A stretch of 64,000 nucleotides of DNA from Datisca glomerata (Eukaryota > Streptophyta > Magnoliopsida > Cucurbitales > Datiscaceae): positions 790,052 to 854,051 of the forward strand of contig QANY01011928.1 in NCBI GenBank assembly GCA_003255025.1, written 5' to 3'. The notes under the pieces were generated by a model. That model saw nothing but the letters and a program-made list of their open reading frames with translations, was not told where the DNA came from and made no database searches. Positions 1 to 10,236 of the stretch are shown here, one piece after another. The position numbers and the translations under genes are program-made. The first letter of the stretch is position 1. Every line of letters starts with the position of its first letter.

Positions 1-1560
1 CTGGTAAAACTGTGTTTTGCAGATGATCTACTTATCTTTTGTATGGGTAACAAAGAGTCTATCTTGGTGATCAAAGACAACTTTGAATTATTTCAAAGCC
101 TCTCCGACCTGTAATTTAACACTCATAAGAGCTAAACCTTTTTATTAGGGTTGATGAGGACACTACCTTAGCTATTCACGAGTGCCTGGGGTTACTTGGG
201 GGCCAACTACATGTGATGTATCTGGGAATGCCCCTAATCACAACTAAAATGGGGAAGGCTGAATGTGACTCTCTGGTGGACAGTTACTGCTAGGATCAGA
301 TCTTAAGACTTAAAGTACTTGTCTTATGCTGGGAGGTTGCAACTGATTAGAGTTGTTCTTCTAGGAATGTTTCAATTCTGGGCAGGCCTATTCATTCTAC
401 CTAAGAAAGTGGTTAAAAAGGTCCAAGATCTCCTTAGGAATTTCCTATGGAATGGGAATGAGACTAAATTCACTAGGGCCAAGGTGGCATGGACTAACTT
501 TTACTGGGAAAGAGACCAAGGTGGCCTGGGTATCAAAGACTTATTGCTCCAATAAGGTGACAATGGAAAAACACCTATGGTTCCTGATTTGTACTTCAAA
601 AAAGTCTCAATGGAAAGACTCGTGCAAGATATACCTGATCAGAAAGAGCTCCATCTTCTTGGTAAAGATCCCCTCTTACTCCTTCTAAGTTTGAAGAAAA
701 CTTCTCAAACTTAGAGAGAAGTACTTACCCCTATGCTTTGTGAGGATTAGGGATAAATCATCAGTTAATCTTCTAATTGATAGATGGCACCCCTTTGTCA
801 GGAACATGATGGTGTCTTGAGTCTAAAGTAAGTGAGGTCATTCATATTAATTAGTGGGTTTGGCCTCCTACAAGGTGGGGTGAAATGATTCTAGATCATT
901 AACACTTTGTACGCCCTTCTATTCCCTTTACCCCATATCTTTGGAGCTGGTCAGCTAGCCCAAAAGGGCAATTCTCATCTAGCCACACCTACAAATACTT
1001 TGCACCACACATGGATAAATTTAGATGGGCAAAACTTATATGGTTTAAACATTACATTCTAAAGTGCAACTTTATTTCTTGGCTAGCCATCATTGACAAA
1101 CTGGCAACTAGAGATATGATTGTTCAATGGAATAATAGTAGTTCTAATGGACCTTTTGACTGCCTTTTTTTGTATGGGGTGCCTTGAGACTAGCTCCCAT
1201 CTATTTATTGAATGTGAATATGCAAAATTTGTATGGGATAACCTCATAGCTAAATGTGAGCTAGTTTGTAGAGCAAATTGTTGAACTCAGCTTATCTCTT
1301 GGCTCTTGGTCTATAGCAAGGGGAAGGGCCATTGGGCATCTCTTCTGAGAATTGTTTTCATCTCCTTTATTTACTACATATGGAGGGAGAGGAACTCTAG
1401 GGTGTTTGAAGGAAGGTTGAGAGATAAGATTGTAATCATCAAATTGATCTCCTAGAATGTAAGGGTTAGGCTCTCTAGACCCAAATATTTTAAAGAAGAT
1501 TAAATTGGCATGTTGGTGGCAGCCACTTGGGAGCTAGACTCGCATATCTTTGTGTAAAAG
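1..1560 (+). pseudogene. LINE ORF2 C-terminal part: reverse transcriptase plus zf-RVT domain (broken)
   Basis: In frame 1 the first codons read LVKLCFADDLLIF. The FADD at 16-27 is the metal-binding motif of the reverse transcriptase, which copies element RNA at a nicked target. The stretch 319-555 (SYAGRLQLIRVVL, then FILPKKVVKKV, then GGLGIKDL) is the typical segment C-terminal to the RT palm. From about 940 to 1260 a WSASPKGQFSSSHTYKYF to FISWLAIIDKLATRDMI stretch matches the plant zf-RVT region, and 1370-1560 matches the extreme C-terminus. Several in-frame stops and frameshifts show it is dead. Assignment rests on motifs seen in translation and is firm at class level. Confidence 0.85.
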
Positions 1561-2130
1561 TTTGCTTGCATGTTGTTTTCTCTTATTTGTCACTTGTAAT
1601 CATAGGTCTAACTCATAAAGACCCTTTGAGTTTGTTTATCTATGCTTTCTGCTAACATGTAATTTTAAGGTTTGACTTATAAAGACCTTTACCCCACCCC
1701 ACCCTCTATCTCTTCCCTCTTGCTTTGGAACTTTGGCTACTGTTTTATTAGTGGTGACCATTAGTTGAGCACGGGCCCTACACGAGGGCGTGTAATCATA
1801 GCTTTATACGTCTGCATGCATTAGGGTGACCTATGCATTGAATTAGTAAGCAGTTTGTAAGGATTTTTATAAGCATGTGGACCTGTATTATAAAGGCTCC
1901 CATGTCATGATGGACTTTCTTTGAGCCGTTAGGTGTTGTGTCGACCTATTGTTGACCTTTTGGAGTGGACTTTGATTGACCATTTTTTTAGGCGTTGACT
2001 TAGGTTGACTTGGAACTATAGATTAATTGTTTGTGAATGTTTTACATTATAGGTTTTGTATCTCACTAGGGTATGTCCTTGTATTTGTGTAAGTATCTTC
2101 TTAATTTATATATTTTCATTACCGAAAAAA
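1..2130 (+). mobile_element. LINE (non-LTR retrotransposon), 5'-truncated by the window edge
   Basis: The window opens inside the reverse transcriptase of an L1-type plant LINE and runs to a short A-run (2125-2130, after TTTTCATTACCG), which is the usual type of 3' end for these elements. After the coding part, from about 1560 to 2124, the sequence is non-coding and looks like a 3' UTR. The element is degenerate, with several stops and frame changes. Its target-site duplication cannot be checked because the 5' end lies outside the window. Confidence 0.85.
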
Positions 2131-2140
2131 GTGATCCTAT

Positions 2141-2149
2141 TTAGGGATT
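2141..2149. repeat. 9-bp target-site duplication, left copy (Pack-MULE)
   Basis: TTAGGGATT directly precedes the left terminal inverted repeat. The partner at the other end (4584-4592) is TTAGGAATT, 8 of 9 identical. A 9-bp duplication is typical of Mutator-like elements. Confidence 0.8.
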
Positions 2150-2260
2150 GGCTAAATGCAAAATACACCCCTACACTTTGATTAAACTTTAAACTATACC
2201 TCATATATATTTTATATTTTTATACCCATGGACTTGACGAAACTGCAAAATATATCACCC
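2150..2260 (+). repeat. Left terminal inverted repeat of the Pack-MULE
   Basis: About 110 bp that recur in reverse complement at 4474-4583. Shared blocks include GGCTAAA, TACACTTTGA-TAAA, TTATATTTTTATACC and AAACTG-AAAATATA, with small indels. A short palindrome around GTTAACTTC / GAAGTTAGG follows at about 2322-2358. Confidence 0.85.
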
Positions 2261-3085
2261 GTTAGAAATTTCATAAAAAGTAACCTTAAAGGGCATGTGC
2301 CACGCACTTGCCTAACGTCCGTTAACTTCTGGTAACAGGTCTGTTAACGGAAGTTAGGTGAAGTTAATTTTTTTCTTTACTTTTTTTACTTCTACTTTTT
2401 CCTTTGTCTTTTACAGCCTAAATAAAACATTTCAGGGGAGGGGGAAGGGTTCATCACAACAAAGAGAGAAGAGGGCTAGGGTTCGATTTTTTTGCCAGAT
2501 CTGAGGGTCAAAGAGGTCAAATTTCTTGATTTTTCTTTCAAGTATGTTGATTTCTATTCGATGATTTCTATTACTTGACTTCTGGGTTTTTGTTCGTTGA
2601 TTTCTATTTGTTGATTTCTTGGTTTTCATGGCTTGATTTTTGTTCTCTATTTCAGCTACTATGGCTCAATTTCTGCCCTCGTTAGTTTCTATTATGGGTT
2701 TGTTGATTTTTGTTCTGGATTCGCTCGATTTTTGTTATGTATTTCATTGATTTCTTGTTGGATTTTATTGGTTTTTTCTCTGTTTAGGATTCTCTCGATT
2801 TCTGTTCTGTATTTCATTGATTTCTCATTGGTTTTTTTGGGTTTTGTCTTGATTTCAGGGGTTATATGTCTCTGGGGTTTTAGATTCTCTTTGGTTTCTG
2901 GGTTATTGTTTATGCAGATTCTTATATACATTTACCAATTGAAATGTGTTTCTATGGTCAACACTTTTGTTTGGAGGAAAAAATATTGACCTATGTTTTG
3001 AGGAGACGAATTCATAAATTTTAGTTAAGATCATGGATTTTAATTTTGCGTAGTGACTAGAAAGTTATTTTAAACTTTTAGCGCT

Positions 3086-3370
3086 AGCAGTTTTTGTTTG
3101 CCTGGGCAGAATCATCCTACTGGTTTAACGATGAACCTTTTGAAGCTCTTTAAGCCTCGACCCCCTTTGGAGTTTAAACCACCTCTAGAGAAAAGAAAAT
3201 GCCCACCACTTAACGGTTCAAATTTCTGTAGATTGTTTGCATTGATTTTGAAATCTTCTTTTGCTAATAATATCCTATATTCTCATGAAGGGATGGCATA
3301 ATTTGTGGGTAAATTTTCTGAGCCTGGAGACCCTGAGTATGCTCCACCAGTCCAGAAGGGTGAAATGCCC
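3086..3370 (+). pseudogene. U1-70K: Captured fragment of U1 snRNP 70-kDa protein gene (two exons plus intron)
   Basis: U1-70K is the core U1 snRNP protein that helps recognise 5' splice sites. The first exon piece (to 3215) reads PGQNHPTGLTMNLLKLFKP followed by RPPLEFKPPLEKRKCPPLNG. This is the conserved N-terminal segment of plant U1-70K just upstream of the RNA-recognition motif. A 75-bp intron (3216-3290, GT to AG) follows. The second piece (3291-3370) reads GMA-stop-FVGKFSEPGDPEYAPP and then VQKGEMP, and ends at an intact donor GTAAGA at 3371. The stop at 3300 replaces a glutamine codon (CAA to TAA). The RRM and C-terminus are absent. The retained intron shows capture from genomic DNA rather than from mRNA. 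Confidence 0.85.
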
Positions 3371-3733
3371 GTAAGATATATATTTCTATAAGAGACTGAT
3401 TGTTTCATGTGCTCTAAGATACATTGCATATGGAGGAGGAGATGGACTGTATGAGGTGGAGCATGTATGTGGTGCAAAATTTTGTGTATCTGAAAATGAA
3501 GATTGAAAAGAAGATTTTACGTATTTTAATATGATCTTATTAAATAATTTCAATATAATCTTATTAAATGATTGTAATATAATTTTATTGAATTTTGTTT
3601 AGGTTGCTGCTAGTATGTACCAATCTCAGAGTGTTGGAGAACATTTGACTGCTACAATAAGGACTAAATTACCAGTACATATTGTTAAATTTATCGTTTA
3701 CATATATTATTAGAATAATCATCTTATGGAATA

Positions 3734-3892
3734 GGTTCGAAGAGTTTGACTGATGTGAAGGGATCTCAAGGACCGTCAACTGTTGTGCAAGGATCTCCAA
3801 AAACGTTAAGTGTTGTCCAACTTCCTAGAAGAAGTCCTAGGAAGAAATCAATTCCGACTAGTAGTCCTAGGAAGAAAAAGGAACGTAATTAG
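3734..3892 (+). other. Short basic exon-like ORF with two SPRKK motifs
   Basis: An open frame of 52 codons follows a possible acceptor (ATAG at 3731-3734) and ends at TAG 3890-3892. It contains RRSPRKKSIPTSSPRKKKER near its C-terminus. SPRKK motifs are known from histone H1-like DNA minor-groove binders, but they also occur in unrelated basic tails. I do not recognise the parent gene. It lies in the same Pack-MULE, downstream of the U1-70K fragment, so it may be a second captured exon or a chimeric transcript end. Confidence 0.35.
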
Positions 3893-4473
3893 AAATATGT
3901 GGTATTGATTGTGAGTATTTGATGCTTTGCTGGCTATTTTTGTGAATTTGTGTTTGAGATGCTAGCTATTTTGTGAATCTATGTATGAGATGCTAGCTAT
4001 TTTGGTTGGATCTGATTATTTTATGAATTTAAGTAATGAGGAATATATGGAAGTCATTTTTAGGTGACTTAGTTTTTTAAGCAATTCTTTAGGTGAATAT
4101 TTTTTCTTGTATAAAGTCATTTTTTTTAAATGGGGAAACCCAATTTTTTATAGTTGGAATGAAGCAATTTTTTTTGTACAAATTTATTTTTGTATAGAAT
4201 GAAGCATATTTTTTAACACATGAAAAGAAAGTAAAAAAATTTCATTAATGAAGTGGATTTTCTTCTTACACGGTAAGAAATCAGATCTGGAAAATATGTT
4301 GAAGGTGAAAATGAGGGCTTAAAAATGAGGGGAAAGTAGAGAATTATTTATAGGGGCAAAGTTGTGTAAGTAAATAGAGGAAAATAATGGAGGAAGTTGA
4401 GGGAAATGAACAAAAATGGAGGGAAATGGATGGAGTTAATATTGTGTTAGATTTAACCAAAAAACATCACTGA

Positions 4474-4583
4474 TGAGTATATTTTACAGTTTAGTCAAAG
4501 TGTATAGGTATAAAAATATAAAAAAGTGTAGGGATATAGTTTATAATTTAGTCAAAGTGTAGAGTGAATTTTCCATTTTAGCC
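4474..4583 (-). repeat. Right terminal inverted repeat of the Pack-MULE
   Basis: Reverse complement matches the left end at 2150-2260. It ends GGCTAAAATGG when read outward-in on the minus strand. The 9-bp duplication TTAGGAATT follows at 4584-4592. Confidence 0.85.
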
Positions 4584-4592
4584 TTAGGAATT

Positions 4593-5496
4593 ATACCGAC
4601 TACTTTCAGTGTAGCTACACCTAAAAAATGGATTTATACCCGCCCTTCAGCCGGTGGATAGGAAATGAAGTGCCAACTGGCGGTAGGGAAATACCTTATT
4701 CATTGATCACCATATATTGAATCCAATCCATGATGATGAGTATTTATTAAATATATTTATATATCTTAAAATTGATAAGATAAGTTGGCACAATGGTTAA
4801 ATCACAACACCCATATAATAAAATGATAAATTCTAGCTATAGTATTTTCATTCCCGTGAAATCTGTAATTTTATCCAAACAAATTATCTCAAAATCAATA
4901 TGCAAAGCTAAAAGGGTTTAGATTATTTTCAATTGCATTAGATAAAGGAATTCAAATTTGGCCCCAATACCTATTAAGAGTCATTTTATGCTAATTTCAT
5001 GTCTCATGCGTTTAAGTTTTCTGGAATTATACATAAGGCTATACTCCTAATATATTAAAAGCAATATTTGAATGTTATAGATGTAGCCTGCCTATTACAT
5101 TTTATTACGTTAAACTTTTTGTTTTTTCTTTTACAAAACATACTCATTCCATTTTGTTGTGCATAAACATATATTAACTATTATTTTTACATCCAAGGAA
5201 TAATCAATTCAAATGAAATAGTAAATGAATACTTTAATATTTTTTTCTTGAGAATTCTGTTTTTTCTTACATGTGTTTTCTATATTTTATAAATGTAATC
5301 ACATTACTAATTAGGGGAGTTGAAACCAGGACAAGGGCAAGGGCCTAAAGTCTCAAAAAGATGAGGACTCCAAGAAGAAGTCAAGCCTGAGGTCAAGGAA
5401 AGGGAGCTCGAAAGAACCACGTGGAGCAGGAAGAAAAAAGGAAGTCCGAGTCTGCTCCTAAATCATCTCTTTTATTTCATATTTCATTTTCATTTC
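4593..5496. other. Spacer between the MULE and Copia-1, with one short lysine/serine-rich ORF
   Basis: This is mostly AT-rich sequence without recognised repeats or genes. The exception is a GC-richer island at about 5312-5461 that holds a 45-codon open frame (5324-5461), rich in K, S, R and G and starting QDKGKGLKSQKDEDSKKKSS. It is preceded by a pyrimidine-poor TTAG and has no start codon. It could be a gene fragment or simple compositional bias. I do not assign a function. Confidence 0.3.
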
Positions 5497-5868
5497 TGGT
5501 GGGGTTACTTCACTTTCAACATTGAACTTATACATAAATAATTATATGTTACAAACTATTAAATAAGGTTAAGTATGATTAAAAGTGACATGCTAAGTAT
5601 TTAGGTATTTGGACTTTAACGTATTTGATAAGGTGTGAGTCTTTGATGTGTATCTTTAAGGATAATTTCTAATTTTATGATATGTTAAAATAGAGATACC
5701 AAAAGATAATATTGACAATGTCTATATACAGTGGTTATGGTAGTCAAATCATATGATAAGGAAAAACATATTCTCTCTAGTATCTCATCGTTAGAGAGAA
5801 TACATATGGACGCAAATGGCTTGCTCTACACAGTGATGGTTTTCACCATAAGGAATTTTGATCTAACA
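5497..5868 (+). repeat. 5' LTR of Copia-1 (internally deleted)
   Basis: It aligns with 13787-14284 over the blocks TAAATAAGGTTAAGT, GCTAAGTATTT and TTTTCACCATAAG, and ends ATCTAACA at 5868 where the 3' copy ends ATCTATCA. The counterpart of roughly 14105-14250 is missing here. Confidence 0.75.
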
Positions 5869-5870
5869 AG

Positions 5871-5883
5871 TGTTATCAGAGCC
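5871..5883 (+). promoter_or_regulatory. Primer binding site of Copia-1 (tRNA-Met type)
   Basis: TGTTATCAGAGCC lies 2 bp after the 5' LTR. It matches the usual TGGTATCAGAGC site complementary to the 3' end of initiator tRNA-Met, with one change. Confidence 0.75.
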
Positions 5884-6424
5884 ACTACATGTTGCATCAT
5901 TAAGAATCGGATTTATGTTTAGATCAATGATTATATGTATGTATATTTTGGTGTTCTTGAATTAGAAAAATCTGATTTTTAGTATTATAACTTATAAGAA
6001 TTATGGAACAATTGGTAGAATTGTTCTTATTTTAGGGCATCAACCGACGATGGTGATTGTTGGCGGTAGGGTCAATAGCGCAACGATCTAACAATGTCGG
6101 CAAGGGAGCCGCAGTCTAAAAGAAGGTAAATATTGACAGAATTACATGTATATCTATTGCAATAAATGTGTGATGATTATTCAGTTTTACACGTGAACAA
6201 AAAATCAGAAGAAATGAAGATTTATTGTTTAACATATTCTTATTATCAACATTTGATTACTACATGAAGACGTCACTTATAAGTTAATACTTTGGTCAAA
6301 GTTAAAACATTGATGGAGTACCTACTTTCTTAAAATGAGATTTACTTTTATTTGAATATATTTTTATGTTTGAGGTTTATCTGAGCTTATTTTATTTTTT
6401 GTTGTTCTCTGTTTAGCTATTCTC

Positions 6425-7290
6425 CTGTTAATATTACGGTCAGCATCAATTCAATTCCAATACTAAATGACTCAAACGTCAAGTCTTGGAAATAGAATCT
6501 CTTGATAGTTATTAGAGCCAATTGGTAGATTCTCTTTCACCACTTACGGATAAGAGTATCTCTAATGACGGGGATATGGAAAGGTGGAAGAATTCAAATC
6601 GCATGTGTATAATGATCATGAAGAAAACTATTCTAGAAGTATTCAAGGGCACTATATCTGAAAGATTATTGTGACTAAAGATTTCTTTGCAGACATTGAA
6701 AAGTGATTTGTCAAGAACGAAAAGATAGAAATAAGAATACTCTTGACATATTTAATTTCACCGAGGTATAAGGGGATAGACAACATCAGGGACTACATCA
6801 TGGAGATGTCTCATATTGCTTCAAAGTTGAAAGCACTTCAGCTTGAACTCTCTGAGGACTTTCTAGTGCATCTAGTTTTGATATCCCTTCCGCTATAGAT
6901 TAACTAGTTTAATGTGAGTTGCAACTGTTAGAAAGAGAAGTGATCTCTAAATGAGCTCATCTCACATTTGTTCAGGAAGAGAAAATGAGTGAAGCAAGAA
7001 ATGATAAAGAGTGATTTCTCGACCTTAACCTATAAAGATAGGGGCAAGGGAAAGAAAAGAAATAAGGATAAGAAAGCTCCATATACACCACACAAGAAAC
7101 AATATAAAAATTGGTTGATCAAGAAGGTACTGGTTATTACTTCTGTGGAGCTGACTAACATAGGAATAAACAATGCATCAACTATCAAACATGACATGCT
7201 AAAAGTTGTATGCGTCTTAATTTGGTTTCTTCTAAGGCTAATTTAAGTTCGATTCTCGAACACATGTGGTGGGTAGATTCTGATGCAACA
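6425..7290 (+). pseudogene. Copia-1 gag and start of protease (broken)
   Basis: Gag forms the particle that packages element RNA. Recognisable pieces, spread over frames, are the N-terminal IPILNDSNVKSWK box, the central NIRDYIMEMSHIASKLKAL-type segment near 6780-6840, a lysine-rich linker (7040-7110) and a degenerate CCHC knuckle (YFCG at about 7138, then H and C). The protease active-site box WWVDSDATCNIS (WWVDSGAT in working elements, G changed to D) begins at 7268 and is cut by the solo LTR at 7290. Stops and frame changes make it non-functional. Confidence 0.75.
7286..7290. repeat. 5-bp target-site duplication CAACA (left)
   Basis: CAACA precedes the solo LTR here and is repeated exactly at 10232-10236. 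Removing the LTR and one copy rejoins the copia protease reading (DSDAT then THTSMFM). Confidence 0.9.
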
Positions 7291-8229
7291 TGTAATATCT
7301 CGACCCTTCGTAAATGGGTATTTTTATAAAATTAATTTAAAGATAAAGTGATTTTAAAATTTGATTTTAAAAAGTGATTATTTGTAATTTTGGTAAAATA
7401 ATTTTAATTATTTATGGTTTAGTTTAAAATTCAATTTTTCAATTTTAAAAGAGTTATATTTTATATTATAAAACTTTAGCTCACTTACACCGTACATATC
7501 CATACACCCTAAACCAACCATTAACCTAATATTATATATATATATATATATTATTCTCCTTCAATCTCTCTCTTTGAACGCAGCCACCTGGGAAGGCTCT
7601 CTCACCTTCTGTTTTCTCTTAGCTTCCATCGCCGACCACCAGACTTTTTTTCCGAGAACATTGTGTTGTGTCATCGTCGGTGCTACATCATCATCTATGG
7701 TAAGCCCTTTATCTCTATATTTTTTCCCAATCATTGTTTCTCACCTTTCTTTCCTTCAGCCTCTGTTTTCCTCTCGCTCACTCTCTGGTTCTCTTTGTCT
7801 CATTCTCTCTTTGTTTTCCCTTCTTACTATCTCTCTCGCCCATGTCCCTCTCGCTATTCCTATATCAATTCCCTGCACTATCTAGCTTTGTACTGGCAGC
7901 AGAAGCTTGATTTGTGCCTCTGTTCTCTCAGTCTATCTCTCATTTGTCTTCATCTCTGTTTCTTCCCTCTCTATTTTGTTTTCCATCTCTTTCTCTAATT
8001 TTCTTTCTTAATGGTTGCTCTCTCTCGGTCTTTCCCCTTTCATCTTTCTCATTTTGGTTCTCTCTCCCAATTTCTTTCTCCTTCCCTTCTCTCTCTGTCT
8101 TTTCTCTCTCCCCTTGTTTCCCTCTCTCTCGCTCTCTGTCTCTCTCTGCTTCTCTGTATATCCCTCTCTCTCTTCCCCTGTCAGATTCCCTCACTGTTTT
8201 TCTTCCCTCTTTGTTTCTCTCTCCTTGTT

Positions 8230-8230
<1 letters not shown>

Positions 8231-8281
<51 letters not shown>
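8231..8281. repeat. (CT)n microsatellite
   Basis: About 25 uninterrupted TC units lie within a wider CT-rich tract (7740-8290) in the gypsy LTR. Confidence 0.95.
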
Positions 8282-8283
<2 letters not shown>

Positions 8284-8518
8284 TCCTGTTTTCTCGCGTT
8301 CTGTTCTGCAACTGGGTCTTGCACCCAGTTGTTCAGTCCTGAACCGGTCCATCAGATAAAATCGAACTGAACTGGTCCGAACTAGCCCGGTCTGAACCTT
8401 TTGACCCGAAGCTTTATCATTTGACTCTGAACCCGATATATTATTTTCCGACCTCGCTCAGACCCCTTCGCACCATTTTAATTAATTTTCTTTTATTTTA
8501 TGATATTAAAAATGTGTT

Positions 8519-8646
8519 TATATTGTTTTATTTCAGACAATTTAGTGATTATATTTTTTGGATTTCAGGTCATTAATTGTTTATATTGTTTTATTTCAAA
8601 CAATTTAGTGATTATATTTTTTTAGATTTCAGGTCATTAATTGTTT
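8519..8646. repeat. Two tandem copies of a ~63-bp unit in the gypsy LTR
   Basis: The unit TATTGTTTTATTTCAGACAA to TTTCAGGTCATTAATTGTTTA occurs twice back to back with few changes. A second degenerate family (GTGTAAGTGAATTTA..GTAATGTGA) follows at about 8690-8830. Confidence 0.85.
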
Positions 8647-9244
8647 AATTCATTCTTCCGCTTTAGGTAAGTGGGCTTACATGATGGTGTGACTCCTGTT
8701 GTTATAAATGTATATGCTTTGTATAAGTGAATTTATATCGTAATGTGACCTATGTGTGATAAATATATATGCTTGTGTAAGTGAATTTACATTGTAATGT
8801 GATCTACGTGTGATAAATGTAATATGTGTTATTCTCATCAGCTTTAATTATCAATAAACATGTTATGTTTATATATATGTTTGTGTAAATTGACTTATAT
8901 AACGATGTGACTCTGATATTATAATTGAATTATGTATTTATTATCTGTTTAACCAGTTTTCAATAATTATTATATTTCATTAACACTTTGGTAATTAATT
9001 ACTGTTCAGTTATTAATGTGCTTATCATGAGATAAATGTCTGAGTATGACTGATTTTGCGTAGTATGCTATCATGTTTGATTCTGTTATATGTATCGATA
9101 TGCATTATATGATTAATTTTTGTCATACATTGGATTCTGCAAGTTATGAGGTTAATTCATTCAAGTGGTAATTAAGTAAAATATGAACTTAAGCATGACC
9201 TTTGTTAACAAGAAATCAAGACTGTTCAAGTTATGTTCTGTTAA

Positions 9245-9450
9245 ACGAATGGGGTGTCATTTGTTCATGCTTTCATCACAAGTAGGGTGTCATTTGTTCA
9301 TATTTTGGTCATTCATTGGGTGTCATCTATAAATATTTTTCGTCACTCATGAGGTGCCATCTGTTCACATTTTTCGTTACTATGAGTGCCATATGTTCTG
9401 ACACCCAATGAGTGTCATCTGTTTCGTCGCCCGATGTGTGCCGTCTGTTT
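9245..9450. repeat. Degenerate tandem repeats with core GGGTGTCATTTGTTC
   Basis: About six units of roughly 30-45 bp, each with GTGTCAT(C/T)TGTT or GTGCCAT variants, lie in the 3' half of the solo LTR. Such arrays are common in plant gypsy LTRs. Confidence 0.75.
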
Positions 9451-10236
9451 CATCCCTAAATTCACCATGATGTGTTTCAGTTAAAGTGTGATCAATTCTG
9501 ATTAGGTTGTTAACTAGAAGATATGCCAAGCCAATATATGATTAAGATTATTAAATGATTATGTTTGAGACACGTGTTATTTGCGTGCTATGTTAAGCCA
9601 TGTCATGATCAAGTACTTTCCTTTATTTCATTTGTATTATATGTCAAGTTCAGATATATTATGTCATGATTGCATTTATGACATGTGGATACATGTTATT
9701 ATGTGAGTTTGCTTACTGAGTATTTTAAAATACTCATTCCCCCACAGTTATTTATGATGCAGGTGGTGATGGCGAGCAGCATGAGTGGGAGACTGCCATA
9801 ACCAGTTAGGATGAGAGGAATTTATGTTTTCAGTTTATGATTTGATTTAAACTTAGGAAAATGATTTCTATTAAACTTGGTTATTTAAATAGTTTATTTT
9901 ATGTTATGATTTTCTAGGAATTATGACGAGTGAAAGTTTCATGAATTATGAATTTTAAATTTTGACTTTATTTCAGAATTTAATTCAGTTTTTCGAGGTT
10001 TTATTACTTATGCATTTAGGACACTTTATCGCTTTCACTATTTATTGATTAAGATTCCGATCATGGATAAGTTTAATGCTTTCGCTATTTAAGGTCAGGG
10101 GTTTTCCATTATGGGTAAATTAAGAATTTTCAATTTAGGAATTTTCTCAAAATTAGGGTTTGTTTCGAATTGGAGATTTCAAAATTATGAAATTACACGT
10201 ATGTTTAACCCTCGGGGATCGGGGCGTAACACAACA

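Larger units (their letters stand above)
2150..4583. mobile_element. Mutator-like element of the Pack-MULE type, carrying a U1-70K gene fragment
   Basis: Both ends carry the same sequence in opposite orientation over about 110 bp. The left end reads GGCTAAATGCAAAATACACC, and the reverse complement of the right end reads GGCTAAAATGGAAAATTCAC. Both continue with TACACTTTGAYTAAA, then a TATATTTTTATACC block. An imperfect 9-bp target duplication flanks it. Inside I see no transposase, so it would have needed a MuDR-type transposase in trans. It carries a TC-rich leader (2430-2930), two exon-like pieces of the spliceosomal U1-70K gene (3086-3370) and a basic ORF (3734-3892). This is the Pack-MULE layout: terminal repeats around captured host DNA. 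Confidence 0.88.
7291..10231. mobile_element. Solo LTR of a Ty3/gypsy-type element (2941 bp) nested in Copia-1
   Basis: It begins TGTAATATCTCGACCC and ends GGGGCGTAACA, the near-palindromic TGTAA...TTACA end type common in plant gypsy LTRs. It is flanked by a perfect 5-bp duplication. There is no coding region, so the element probably collapsed to one LTR by LTR-LTR recombination. Inside are a TATATA block (7533-7549) followed by a CT-rich leader-like stretch, a long (CT)n tract, and several families of short tandem repeats. Long reading frames at 7574-8370 are products of the CT-rich composition. Confidence 0.9.

Noticed and set aside
3380..3480. Further U1-70K or MuDR transposase exon in the Pack-MULE
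   Set aside because: One frame looks codon-like (LRYIAYGGGDGLYEVEH), but it matches neither the next U1-70K segment nor MuDR transposase motifs that I know.
4780..4840. A-box-like GTTGGCACAATGGTTAAATC as a SINE or tRNA
   Set aside because: No B box at a suitable distance downstream.
7574..8370. Several overlapping reading frames of 100-140 codons on both strands
   Set aside because: They lie in a CT-rich tract ending in (CT)n inside a solo LTR. Their translations are serine/leucine/phenylalanine or arginine/glutamate repeats with no domain.
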